Translations under genes and position numbers: made by a program
Shown: one piece after another, positions 37,559 to 45,701 of the stretch
Position numbering within the stretch: position 1 is the stretch's first letter
Layout: every line of letters starts with the position of its first letter
Origin: Breznakibacter sp047600785
GTDB taxonomy: Bacteria > Bacteroidota > Bacteroidia > Bacteroidales > Marinilabiliaceae
Length of the DNA stretch: 64,000 nt
Direction of reading: 5' to 3'
Assembly (NCBI GenBank): GCA_047600785.1
Contig: JASGKH010000002.1
Coordinates: 3,162,001-3,226,000, forward strand
Notes under the pieces: model-generated
What the model saw: only the letters and a program-made list of their open reading frames with translations
Database searches by the model: none
Told to the model about the DNA's origin: nothing

Positions 37559-37658
37559 TCCGTGGAACCGACGGCTTTGGAACCATCCGTAGCCGTTGGT
37601 TTTTCCCTACCCATATCCCGTTTGCGTAATTTAGAAACCCGAAATATCAAACGCCACA

Positions 37659-38738
37659 ATGTTTCAATTCTTCAGGAAAAACGCCATTACAATTCTGCAT
37701 ATATGTGCGTGGGCCAGCATATTGGTTATTCCACAATACATTATCCATACCTTTGGCGATGGCAATGGCAGGTCGTTGACCCACTTTTACGTCAATACGA
37801 CCATATACGGGGTGATGTTTTACTCCAACTATCTGATACTAACGCCAAAGTTCTACCTGAACAATCGCAAGTGGGCCTATTTTGGGTTGACGCTGCTGGT
37901 CATCGCTCTCCTCTATACTCTTCAGTGGCTTATCAACGATGTTTGGCTCTTTGACCCGCAAAAGGCCAAGGAAATAGAAGAGGCTTTCAAAGCCATCAAC
38001 AAAGACAAAGAGTATTTTAAACCTCCCATCCAGCAGTTCAAGCTTTTCATGTTCACGCTGGCCGCCACGCTCATCAACGGGTTTGCACTGGGATTGGCCG
38101 TATTGCAACGTTTGGGGGAGAATGAACGTACCCGTAAAGAGCTGGAAAAAGAAAAGCTCAATTCCGAACTGGCCATGCTCAAAAACCAGTTGAGCCCCCA
38201 TTTCTTTTTCAACACGCTCAACAATATCTACTCACTGGTTGAGATCGACGGGAAACGCGCGCAGGAAGCCATCCTCAAATTATCAAAAATGATGCGCTAC
38301 CTGCTTTATGAAAGCGAGCAGGGCAAAACACCTTTGAGCCACGAAATAGCCTTCATGGAGAACTATATTGACCTGATGAAGCTGCGTTTAAGCTCCAAAG
38401 TAGAACTAATCGTGGACTTTCCTTATCGGTATGACGATATTGAGGTGCCGCCGTTATTGCTTATCTCATTCATTGAGAATGCATTTAAACACGGTATCAG
38501 TTATCGCGAAGCTTCATTTGTGCACATTGTGCTACAAGCCACATCGGGTAAAATGACGTTTACCTGCGAAAACAGCCTGCACAAACAGGTCTCGTCGTCC
38601 GAACATGATGAGAACCGCGGAGGTATTGGCCTTGAAAATATTAAAAAGCGACTGCTGCTGCTTTACCCTAACACACACCGGCTCGAGATCGGTGAAGATG
38701 GTCGGCATTTTTTGGTTAATTTAGAAATCGAATTATAG
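37659..38738 (+). CDS. LytS/YehU-type sensor histidine kinase
   Basis: The 359-residue protein has four predicted membrane helices (about 10-30, 45-62, 75-93, 128-150), a coiled-coil linker (RTRKELEKEKLNSELAMLKNQ) and the His_kinase domain with phosphoacceptor His181 in LSPHFFFNTLNNIY, followed by an HATPase (IENAFKHGI N-box, GIGLENIKKRLLLLYP). There is no large periplasmic sensor domain, so the signal is probably sensed in or at the membrane. It follows the efflux permease by about 100 bp and precedes the LytTR regulator, a common arrangement in which the pair controls the transporter. Confidence 0.93.
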   Translation: MFQFFRKNAITILHICAWASILVIPQYIIHTFGDGNGRSLTHFYVNTTIYGVMFYSNYLILTPKFYLNNRKWAYFGLTLLVIALLYTLQWLINDVWLFDPQKAKEIEEAFKAINKDKEYFKPPIQQFKLFMFTLAATLINGFALGLAVLQRLGENERTRKELEKEKLNSELAMLKNQLSPHFFFNTLNNIYSLVEIDGKRAQEAILKLSKMMRYLLYESEQGKTPLSHEIAFMENYIDLMKLRLSSKVELIVDFPYRYDDIEVPPLLLISFIENAFKHGISYREASFVHIVLQATSGKMTFTCENSLHKQVSSSEHDENRGGIGLENIKKRLLLLYPNTHRLEIGEDGRHFLVNLEIEL

Positions 38739-38752
38739 ATCAAAGGTCCAGT

Positions 38753-38776
38753 GCATTGGATATATATATCCAATGC
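38753..38776. repeat. 24-bp perfect palindrome between kinase and regulator genes
   Basis: GCATTGGATATA at 38753-38764 is followed directly by its exact reverse complement TATATCCAATGC at 38765-38776. It lies 15 bp after the kinase stop and about 87 bp before the regulator start. It may be a dimeric operator or, as RNA, an extended hairpin. No T-run follows. Confidence 0.85.
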
Positions 38777-38862
38777 CGGCAACGCCCCTTCCATAAATCT
38801 CTTTTAAACCCAGAAATTTCTGTTTTGGCATTTAGGAACATTGACACTTAGGCACTAAAAAA

Positions 38863-39579
38863 ATGTACATCACCACCATTGCCATCGACGACGAACCGCT
38901 TGCTCTCCAACTGGTGGAAAGCTACGTGAAAAAGACTCCTTTCCTGGAATTGGCCGCTGTGTTTGACAACCCGTTGGATGCCATGGAATATCTGGCCTCG
39001 CATGAAGTACAGCTTATATTGGCCGACATCCAGATGCCTGATCTTACCGGCATTGAGTTTATCCGCACCTTGGCCAATCCGCCCAAAGTGATCTTCACCA
39101 CGGCTTACGAAAAATATGCGATAGAAGGGTTTAAGCTCAATGCGGTGGATTATTTGCTAAAACCCTTTAGCTACGAAGAGTTCCTAAGGGCTGCACAAAA
39201 AGTACGGCATTTGGTGGAACTTGAGGGTCTAAGCTATGCCCAGATTGAAGGAAACAACCGCTTTCTGTTCCTGAAGTCGGAATACAAAGTCCGACGGATC
39301 AATTTCAACGAAATCCTTTATATCGAAGGCCTTAAAGACTACATCAAAGTATTTGTGGCCCATGAGGAGAAACCGATTCTATCGCTCAGTTCCATGAAAG
39401 CCGTGGAACAGAGACTACCGGCCGAACAGTTTATGCGGGTACACCGCTCGTTCATCGTTAACCTGAACCAGGTGCATACGGTAGAACGCTTGCGTATCGT
39501 ATTCGGAAAAACTTATATTCCCATTGGCGACCAGTACAAAGACAAATTTCAAGAATTCCTGGATAAGAATTTTTTGTAG
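38863..39579 (+). CDS. LytTR-family response regulator
   Basis: The 238-residue protein has a receiver domain with acidic pocket Asp9-Asp10, phosphoacceptor Asp55 (LILADIQMPDLTG) and the conserved TTAYEKYAIEGF and DYLLKPF segments. The C-terminal LytTR DNA-binding domain begins near residue 140 (FLFLKSEYKVRRINFNEILYIEGLKDYIKV) with RVHRSFIVNLNQV and IPIGDQYKDKF. It is the cognate regulator for the LytS-type kinase upstream and probably regulates the TolC-MacA-MacB-like pump. The 124-bp gap to the kinase gene carries a perfect palindrome. Confidence 0.94.
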   Translation: MYITTIAIDDEPLALQLVESYVKKTPFLELAAVFDNPLDAMEYLASHEVQLILADIQMPDLTGIEFIRTLANPPKVIFTTAYEKYAIEGFKLNAVDYLLKPFSYEEFLRAAQKVRHLVELEGLSYAQIEGNNRFLFLKSEYKVRRINFNEILYIEGLKDYIKVFVAHEEKPILSLSSMKAVEQRLPAEQFMRVHRSFIVNLNQVHTVERLRIVFGKTYIPIGDQYKDKFQEFLDKNFL

Positions 39580-39594
39580 ACAAGGGTAGAAGGT

Positions 39595-39644
39595 TCTCGC
39601 GGAAACATTGAGAAAAGCGTTATGGTAAAATCTCTCGCGGAAAC
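39595..39644 (+). repeat. Two copies of a 12-bp direct repeat
   Basis: TCTCGCGGAAAC occurs at 39595-39606 and 39633-39644, each followed by A-rich sequence with GAGAAAA or TAGAAAA. It lies between the regulator stop and the decayed GxxExxY gene. I recall imperfect CGCAGAG-type repeats next to GxxExxY genes in many genomes; these copies may be degenerate versions. Confidence 0.55.
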
Positions 39645-39684
39645 GCAACGATTTAGAAAAAAGATACTGCAAAGGATTTTGGGT

Positions 39685-39996
39685 TTATAGATTATTGGCA
39701 ACCCTTATCAATCCATCCTTGAGTAGTGATTTATTGAAATTGATTAGCAGTTGATTTAGTGTACGTTTCGGAGCATCTCAACCGATTTGATCTCAAGAAA
39801 GCCAATTTCCATTTTAATACCTTGTCACACAACGGGAATCAGTTTTTGACGTTCCATATAAAATCCAAAACAGCTAAGTTCGTGACATAAAATCTCTTCA
39901 TATACCGATTCAAACAGGTCTGCTCCCAATTCCCGATGACTCTCAAAACAAGCATCAATGACCCTTATTTACAATCTGACTCTCTTCCATAATCAT
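39685..39996 (-). pseudogene. Decayed GxxExxY-family gene
   Basis: On the minus strand a frame reads VIDACFESHRELGADLFESVYEEILCHELSCFGF and then MERQKLIPVV before a TGA, matching the vHreLGpGlxExxYxxaLxxEL and verQkpipV blocks of GxxExxY proteins (PDDEXK_3-like). After a shift, EIKSVEMLRNVH, then INQLLINFNKSLLKDGLIRVANN, match the vElKavekl and LiNFnvxxlkdGikRvvn blocks. An ATG at 39996 opens a different frame that stops after 13 codons. At least three disruptions and a deletion of the central catalytic strand show that it is dead. The family is of unknown function, often linked to mobile DNA. Confidence 0.75.
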
Positions 39997-40101
39997 TCGC
40001 AAGGTTATAGTTACATTGGTCAAAATCAAAAGACAGGAAATATCTCCGGAACGATAACTATGCGCCGCCGCAAGAGTTCCTTGCATTGAAAATGGAATGG
40101 A

Positions 40102-40644
40102 TTATCCCTTATCGGCATTATCTTTCGAACCGGATTTTAAAGCCTCTATCCCACGTTGGATTTTATATTGATCGTGCGGTGCACCAAATTCCTTGCAGGT
40201 CATTTGATCCACGGGAACCAGCCAAACCTTCACGTTACGCACGGCCGGATCGCTGTACTTGAACTTCATTCCGGAATATTGCCGCATGATGATGTTAAGG
40301 GCATCACGTTTCGCGTCAAGGTCGTTGTTGTCCATAAATTGCACCTTACCAAAGGCCACCACACTTTGGGCTTTCATGCGATAACTACAGGCCACTTCGA
40401 GATTTTGGTAAGCCAATTCGCTGTCAGTACAAAAAGTGACACAGATATGGGGGTTTTTCTCCAGAATATCAATAACCCGACCGTGTTGCGCCGAATGGAG
40501 GTAAATAATGTCATCATGGAAGCCAAAATTCATGGGCAACACATAAGGTACATTGTTCTCATCGGCCACGCCGATAAAACAGGTATCGCACTTTCGAATA
40601 ACCGCTTCCATAATTTCGCGGTCGGAGTAGGAAATGGTTTGCAT
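40102..40644 (-). CDS. NimA-like pyridoxamine 5'-phosphate oxidase family flavoprotein
   Basis: The ATG at 40644 (MQTISYSDREIM) is preferred to a GTG at 40650. The 180-residue protein is a split-barrel flavin-binding domain: CDTCFIGVADENNVPYVLPMNFGF, IYLHSAQHGRVIDILEKNPHICVTF and a FGKVQFM strand. Members include nitroimidazole reductases (Nim) in which the His of the LHxxxxGxK-like segment binds the drug or a pyruvate adduct, but most are uncharacterised reductases. It begins just before the end of the neighbouring unknown lipoprotein gene (5 bp apart), so it is probably the last gene of a three-gene transcript. Confidence 0.85.
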   Translation of the reverse strand: MQTISYSDREIMEAVIRKCDTCFIGVADENNVPYVLPMNFGFHDDIIYLHSAQHGRVIDILEKNPHICVTFCTDSELAYQNLEVACSYRMKAQSVVAFGKVQFMDNNDLDAKRDALNIIMRQYSGMKFKYSDPAVRNVKVWLVPVDQMTCKEFGAPHDQYKIQRGIEALKSGSKDNADKG

Positions 40645-40649
40645 TGACA

Positions 40650-41429
40650 CTAATTTTTTGTTTCAGCCGTCAAATTTAAATTTGTTTCGGGAATACCGGA
40701 AAAGTAAGCATTTATCTCCGACACGACTTGTCCCACGATATCCCTAAAATTAAAAGAAGTAGCCTCAACCATGCTGATGCCATAGTCCCGAATCAGCTGT
40801 TTGGTGTTTGAAGAATGCTGGCTGATGGGGTCAGTGGCTCGTTGGGCAGACAGCGTGTTTTGCATTACCACCTGATCGGCTTTTTTCAGCACATAACTCA
40901 CTTTCAGGCTGGCCATGGCAGGTCCCGCCACTTCACTAACCGAATAACCGTATACATATAACACAAAATAAGCGAATCCGTTAGAGATATAGGGACCCGT
41001 CGCTCCTATTTCGTCAATGCTGAATGATAAATGATAATCGGAACGATTAAGCGTGTCAATGCTAAACTTGCCCGCTCTTTCCACCTGGTCGGCTACCGCT
41101 TGCCTAAAGAAATCAGTGATATTTTCCGACATCAATGATTCTCCTTGGGTGCATTTATGTTCAGATTTCCATGTGTAAACAAATACCAATGGAATAAAAT
41201 AACCCGATTTCTTCTCCACCAAAGATTTTTTAGGCATTACGTCGAGGGCCATTTTCACAGAATCGATCGTCAGGGCCACATCCAACTTAGAATCTGCTAC
41301 AGGCGACTCCATTAGGTAAGCCATGCTGTGGCTGTTTGAATCAAAATATTTCTGAATGGTTTTTGTAGAAGTACAACTTGCCAGCAAAAAAGGCAAAGCT
41401 ATCAATAATGGTTTCAAGATTGTTTTCAT
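40650..41429 (-). CDS. Lipoprotein of unknown function
   Basis: The 259-residue protein has a lipoprotein signal (MKTILKPLLIALPFLLASC, Cys19). The body shows alternating beta and helix with LDVALTIDSVKM, SGYFIPLVFVYTWKSEHKC, ITDFFRQAVADQVERAGKF and SMASLKVSYVLKKADQVV-like strands, reminiscent of periplasmic auxiliary lipoproteins that form outer-membrane-associated complexes, but no known domain was recognised. Its ATG overlaps the upstream gene's stop by 4 bp, so the two are translationally coupled and may act together. Confidence 0.7.
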   Translation of the reverse strand: MKTILKPLLIALPFLLASCTSTKTIQKYFDSNSHSMAYLMESPVADSKLDVALTIDSVKMALDVMPKKSLVEKKSGYFIPLVFVYTWKSEHKCTQGESLMSENITDFFRQAVADQVERAGKFSIDTLNRSDYHLSFSIDEIGATGPYISNGFAYFVLYVYGYSVSEVAGPAMASLKVSYVLKKADQVVMQNTLSAQRATDPISQHSSNTKQLIRDYGISMVEATSFNFRDIVGQVVSEINAYFSGIPETNLNLTAETKN

Positions 41430-41995
41430 TTTCGGTACTTAAGGTATTTGATTCGCAGGTTGACCAATTGCTTGCTTAGCTCATCGGGTGCGTTATCGAA
41501 AGCTATTTGGTACTGTTCAAGCAACGGTTTAATGTTTTTTGGATCAATGGCGGTTTCGCAATAACTGTCGGCAATCACCAGTTGTTTCAAAAAGCTTTGT
41601 GAGGGGCCTTGGTACAGCCCCATGTAGTGTTTGGCACCTTCAAATCGATTTTCCAAAAACGCCCTGAGGCCTTTCAATAGATTTTGGAAATCTTTTTGTT
41701 CACTCATCTGGTCAATGATCCAATCTTGTAACCCTTCATTTGCTTTATGGGCCGCAAATGCAAACCTTGCCAAAATCTCCTCTTCGCTTTTATCGGTAAT
41801 TGGGTCACCTTTTTTGAATTTCACGTGGTCGGGTAATACCAAATAACGTTTTAAAACAATGTCTTTACCCTTATCAACACGATCGGCATATTTCGATTTT
41901 TGAATAAGCCAAAAACGAGGTTTCGTGGTATTTTGTGCAGAGATGCCAATAACCATTGCACCCAAAAAAAACAACAAAGTGATTATTCTTAGCAT
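41426..41995 (-). CDS. Secreted protein of unknown function
   Basis: The start at 41995 (MLRIITLLFFLGAMVIGISAQ) gives a clean signal peptide; the frame is open to 42040 but that adds 15 non-signal residues. The 189-residue protein is largely helical after residue 70 (EEEILARFAFAAHKANEGLQDWIIDQM, LLKGLRAFLENRFEGAKHYMGLY), ending in basic RIKYLKYRK. No family was recognised. The 4-bp overlap with the lipoprotein gene suggests a two-protein envelope unit. Confidence 0.65.
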   Translation of the reverse strand: MLRIITLLFFLGAMVIGISAQNTTKPRFWLIQKSKYADRVDKGKDIVLKRYLVLPDHVKFKKGDPITDKSEEEILARFAFAAHKANEGLQDWIIDQMSEQKDFQNLLKGLRAFLENRFEGAKHYMGLYQGPSQSFLKQLVIADSYCETAIDPKNIKPLLEQYQIAFDNAPDELSKQLVNLRIKYLKYRK

Positions 41996-42106
41996 AATTG
42001 GAATTGAACAAATATTTCCACAAATATATTCAATTCCCAATTGGGAAAACGTCCGATGTTATTAAACGTGCAACGATCTAAAAGCATGCAGCAACATATC
42101 TGCTTT

Positions 42107-44053
42107 CTACCTCACCACCGTACGCCCGCCCAACAATTTGGCCAAGGCTATTTTCACCCGTTGCCACTTTTGGTTTTCTCCCATCAAACGTAACAATTCT
42201 TCCTCGTGGCGAGCTTCCTGGGCAATTTTGATTTTCTTGACATTGTCGTCCAACAAAGCGTGTACCTTTTTACTTTTCAATTCGAGGACCACTTTGGGTA
42301 CCAGCTCAATCAGGACTTCTTCTTCCAGCTTGGGATTTCCAAAACGATAATGGATCTTGCTCAGCTGATATTCGCGGCTTAACAGTTCCACGGCCAATTT
42401 ACTGACCGGTTCATCGGCATGCCTCACAAAAAAGCCTTCGGAATCGGCCGCTCCCTGTGCCACCGACTCTTCGAACACCAATAACATTTGATTGTACAAG
42501 GGGTTAACACTCTTCAAGTCGTCAACTTTCAACTCACGAAGAATAAATTCGCCTACAGACACAAATTCGCTCTGATCGTCGGGAACCAACGGATAGTGGC
42601 CGAACTTCACCAGATAACGGATCACTTCCCGCTCTTCCACTTCAAAAGGATTCTGCGATGTGAACGATGCCGGTACCTCTGGCTTTTGTCCCGGCGTATC
42701 GGGCACGACAGCTTCGGCAGGTCCCCGCTGCATGGACTGTTCACGCTTTTGGCGCGCGATTTTGCCAAGCTCGGCATAAAGCACCTCTTCTCCCACCTCC
42801 ATCAAGCCGCTGCATTCTTTCACGTACACGCTACGCACAATGGGGTCGGGAATGGTGGAAATGGTTTTTACGATATCCTGTATCAACGTGGCCCGCTTGA
42901 TGGGATCGTTCTTCGACTCTTCCAACAACAAATTGGTCTTGAAACGGATAAAATCGGTCTCGTGCCTGGCGATGTAGGCACGAAGGTCGTCGGCCGGCAT
43001 TTTGCGCGAGAACGAGTCCGGATCGTCGCCATCGGGCAACAACAACACTTTCACGTTCATTCCCTCTTCCAGCACCAGATCAATCCCCCTGAGCGACGCT
43101 TTGATGCCCGCGTTATCGCCGTCGTACAAAATGGTAATGTTGGGCGTGAAACGGGCAATAAGCCTGATTTGATCCTGTGTAAGGGCCGTGCCGCTCGAAG
43201 CCACTACGTTGGTGATACCTGCCTGGTGCATCGAAATCACGTCGGTGTACCCCTCCACCAGGTAACAACGGTCCTGCTTCACGATTTCCTGCTTGGCATG
43301 GTAAACACCGTATAAGATGCGGCTTTTGTAGTAAATTTCCGATTCAGGAGAATTTAGGTATTTGGCCGTCTTGGCATCGGTTTTGAGTACGCGCCCGCCA
43401 AAGGCCGTCACCCGGCCCGACAGGTTGTGGATGGGGAACATCACCCGGCCGCGGAAACGGTCCGTTTGGAAATCGTCACGGAAAATGGACAATCCCGTTT
43501 TTTCAAGATACTCTTTTTTGAAACTGTTCCTGAAAGCCTCTTTGGTAAAAGCGTCACGTTCTTCGGGACTATACCCCAATTGAAATTTGCGGATGATGTC
43601 GTCGCGAAACCCGCGCGAGCGGAAATAAGCCAGCCCTACACTCTGCCCTTCGTCGGTCTCGAACAGACTTTTCTCAAAAAAACGCTGGGCGAACGAAGTC
43701 ACCGCCATCATGCTCTCCCGCTCGTTCTTGAGCTGCATGGCTTCGGGCGACACTTCCACCTCCTCCACCGGAATTTGGAACTTCCTGCCAAGAAACTTAA
43801 TGGCTTCGACAAACGAAATCTGTTCGTGCTCCATCACAAAATGGAGTGCGTTGCCGCCCTTGCCGCAACCAAAACATTTGAACAGCCCTTTATGAGGAGA
43901 TACGATGAACGATGGCGTTTTTTCGTTATGGAACGGGCAATGTCCCAAATAGTTCGTGCCACGTTTCTTAAGGCTCACAAACTCGGAAACCACCTCCACG
44001 ATGCCACTTTGGGCCACATCAATCACTCTATCTACGGTTCCCTGATCTATCAT
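42107..44053 (-). CDS. dnaG: DNA primase
   Basis: DnaG synthesises RNA primers at the replication fork. The 648-residue protein has the CHC2 zinc-binding domain (CPFHNEKTPSFIVSPHKGLFKCFGC, residues about 39-63), the RNA polymerase core with the TOPRIM segments LVEGYTDVISMHQAG and ILYDGDNAGIKASLRGIDL, and a helical C-terminal part that would bind the replicative helicase. Length and motif order are normal. It is a single leftward gene with no sigma factor or ribosomal protein gene next to it, unlike the proteobacterial macromolecular synthesis operon. Confidence 0.96.
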   Translation of the reverse strand: MIDQGTVDRVIDVAQSGIVEVVSEFVSLKKRGTNYLGHCPFHNEKTPSFIVSPHKGLFKCFGCGKGGNALHFVMEHEQISFVEAIKFLGRKFQIPVEEVEVSPEAMQLKNERESMMAVTSFAQRFFEKSLFETDEGQSVGLAYFRSRGFRDDIIRKFQLGYSPEERDAFTKEAFRNSFKKEYLEKTGLSIFRDDFQTDRFRGRVMFPIHNLSGRVTAFGGRVLKTDAKTAKYLNSPESEIYYKSRILYGVYHAKQEIVKQDRCYLVEGYTDVISMHQAGITNVVASSGTALTQDQIRLIARFTPNITILYDGDNAGIKASLRGIDLVLEEGMNVKVLLLPDGDDPDSFSRKMPADDLRAYIARHETDFIRFKTNLLLEESKNDPIKRATLIQDIVKTISTIPDPIVRSVYVKECSGLMEVGEEVLYAELGKIARQKREQSMQRGPAEAVVPDTPGQKPEVPASFTSQNPFEVEEREVIRYLVKFGHYPLVPDDQSEFVSVGEFILRELKVDDLKSVNPLYNQMLLVFEESVAQGAADSEGFFVRHADEPVSKLAVELLSREYQLSKIHYRFGNPKLEEEVLIELVPKVVLELKSKKVHALLDDNVKKIKIAQEARHEEELLRLMGENQKWQRVKIALAKLLGGRTVVR

Positions 44054-44230
44054 TGTACGCCACGGTATCGAAACTGGTTATCAGAAAATTAGCCTTATCC
44101 CAAACAGGATCCGGACAGGATTGTAAAGATAGAAATTAGTTACAGGATGGTGAAGAAACAGCAACCACAGGACAAATAAAACTCCTTCTTTTCCGTCTGC
44201 TTTGATACTTCTTCGGTTTTCTTTCAATAC

Positions 44231-44252
44231 TTATTCGGCAAAAGCCGAATAA
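44231..44252. repeat. Short perfect hairpin upstream of dnaG
   Basis: TTATTCGGC (44231-44239) and GCCGAATAA (44244-44252) pair perfectly around AAAA. It is 178 bp upstream of the dnaG start. No T-run follows on either strand, so a terminator is doubtful; a protein-binding palindrome is possible. Confidence 0.55.
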
Positions 44253-44289
44253 TTGCTAAAAACCAAGTTCATTTTGTTTGAAGAGATTG

Positions 44290-44433
44290 ATGATTCAAAC
44301 TTTTGCCATAGATAATCTTAGGCAAACCACCCCCTTGTATCAATTGCGTTATATCACCAATCATAATCCGGAGGTTTCGATCATGGAAATTGACTCACTC
44401 GCCCTCGAACGCTACAGCGCAAACATTCAATAA
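44290..44433 (+). CDS. Short unknown frame (47 aa), possibly a gene fragment
   Basis: From ATG 44290 the frame reads MIQTFAIDNLRQTTPLYQLR followed by YITNHNPEVSIMEIDSLALERY and stops at 44433. The composition looks protein-like (balanced charge, EID-SLALERY helix). It could be the intact N-terminus of a broken gene continuing in the overlapping downstream frame. No family is recognised. Confidence 0.25.
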   Translation: MIQTFAIDNLRQTTPLYQLRYITNHNPEVSIMEIDSLALERYSANIQ

Positions 44434-44689
44434 TCTAACAAACTACTACTTATTCCCATCAGATTCCGGCACTGTGAAAGAAATCCAAATAAATGCTCTC
44501 CCGGTTCTGCCATCCACCATGGACGTTTCCATCAGTCCAGAATCAGGGAAAGAGTTATGGAAGCAATCGATCCGGTATCAGCAATTACGGCTGGATGCCG
44601 AAGAGAAAGGATTACACGGGATCGACAAAGAAAACCACATCCAAACGTCGGGGATGATCATATTTAATTCCAAAAGAAAGAAAAAATAG
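44390..44689 (+). CDS. Small hypothetical protein (99 aa), doubtful
   Basis: The 99-residue frame has a Ser/Asn-rich start and a charged C-terminal half (GKELWKQSIRYQQLRLDAEE, then KGLHGIDKENH) ending in KRKKK. It overlaps the 44290 frame by 44 bp. The C-terminal part from about 44475 (VKEIQINALPVLPST) looks more coding-like than the beginning, supporting the idea that both frames derive from one older gene. There is no recognised domain or clear ribosome-binding context. Confidence 0.35.
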   Translation: MTHSPSNATAQTFNNLTNYYLFPSDSGTVKEIQINALPVLPSTMDVSISPESGKELWKQSIRYQQLRLDAEEKGLHGIDKENHIQTSGMIIFNSKRKKK

Positions 44690-44803
44690 AGATTCTTCTC
44701 TTGGTTATGGAAAATTCAATCTGATGACAAAGTCGTAATGCCCTACAAAAGGTTGTTATCGGCGGAAAAATATAGATGCAAAACGGTAGCTTTTAGAGAC
44801 CGT

Positions 44804-44811
44804 TACATTTG
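44804..44811 (+). promoter_or_regulatory. Candidate -7 element for the regulator-kinase operon
   Basis: TACATTTG is a full match to TAnnTTTG on the coding strand, about 207 bp upstream of the OmpR-type regulator start. No TTTG lies at the expected -33 distance. If used, the transcript would have a long leader of around 200 nt. Confidence 0.35.
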
Positions 44812-45018
44812 CACGGATAAAAATCGGGTGAAATAATACGTTTATCAGCGTCCTTTGTATTCACAGCATTACCACAATCTGGATAAAGGGAATAGCCCCA
44901 TCTCCGTATACAATTGCATGGCATGGTCTGCCATCCGGAAACGATACCTCGTCCCGTATTGGAAATGCCAAGAACAAAAGCCCCGAGACAATGGTTTATC
45001 CTAGTTGAAAGAATTGCC

Positions 45019-45699
45019 ATGAAAATACTTGTCATAGAAGATAATCCGGAATTGTTGCGGCACATCGACGGTGCATTAACACATGAAGGATATGTGTGCG
45101 AAATATCGGAAGGCTTCGACAAAGCGTCCGAAAAAATCGACCTGTACAGCTATGACATCATGGTGGTGGACATTAACCTGCCCGGCGGATCGGGATTGCA
45201 GCTGATCAGACAATTGAAAAAAGTAAACCCGCAAACGGGCATCATCGTGGTGTCGGCACGCGATTCTCTCGAAAACAAGATCGAGGGGCTTGAGCTGGGG
45301 GCCGACGACTACATGACCAAACCTTTCGATATGGCCGAATTGGTGGCCCGCGTGAAATCGCTTGTCCGTCGGCGAAAGTTCTCGGGCAGTAACCAAATTA
45401 TCTTTGGCAACATAACCATAGAGCCCGATAGCAGGGAGGTTTTTGCAAACGGGCAAAAGATCGATCTCACAAAAAGCGAATACGACATATTGTTGTTCAT
45501 CACCTCCAACCCCAACAGGGTGTTGACACGCGAGAGCATTGCCGAACATATTTGGGGCGACAATATGGATTTGGCCGATTCGCACGATTTCATTTATTCG
45601 CACATCAAAAACATCCGGAAAAAAATCACGTCGTGCGGGGTTACCGATCCCATCAAATCGGTGTACGGGGTCGGCTACAAATTCCATAATGCTGGTTGA
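45019..45699 (+). CDS. OmpR-family response regulator
   Basis: The start at 45019 (MKILVIEDNPELL) is the conserved receiver N-terminus; the upstream frame to 44914 is noncoding in appearance. The 226-residue protein has acidic pocket Glu7-Asp8, phosphoacceptor Asp51 (VVDINLPGGSG), the VVSARDSLENKIEGLELGAD switch region and KPF lysine, then a winged-helix output domain (IDLTKSEYDILLFITSNPNRVLTRESIAEHIWG; HIKNIRKKI; IKSVYGVGYKF). It is followed 2 bp later by its sensor kinase. Downstream PepSY-like and YgiW genes suggest an envelope-stress or signal-response role. Confidence 0.95.
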   Translation: MKILVIEDNPELLRHIDGALTHEGYVCEISEGFDKASEKIDLYSYDIMVVDINLPGGSGLQLIRQLKKVNPQTGIIVVSARDSLENKIEGLELGADDYMTKPFDMAELVARVKSLVRRRKFSGSNQIIFGNITIEPDSREVFANGQKIDLTKSEYDILLFITSNPNRVLTRESIAEHIWGDNMDLADSHDFIYSHIKNIRKKITSCGVTDPIKSVYGVGYKFHNAG

Positions 45700-45701
45700 C
45701 C

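Larger units (their letters stand above)
44054..45018. other. Long region with only short frames
   Basis: These 965 bp lie between dnaG and the OmpR-type regulator gene. They contain a 9-bp hairpin (44231-44252), two short plus-strand frames (44290-44433 and 44390-44689) that may be parts of one decayed gene, and a perfect -7 element (44804-44811) that probably serves the regulator operon. Nothing else is recognised. Confidence 0.55.

Noticed and set aside
42488..43315. 275-codon frame opposite dnaG
   Set aside because: It lies wholly antisense to DnaG TOPRIM and core sequence and shows no recognisable protein features.
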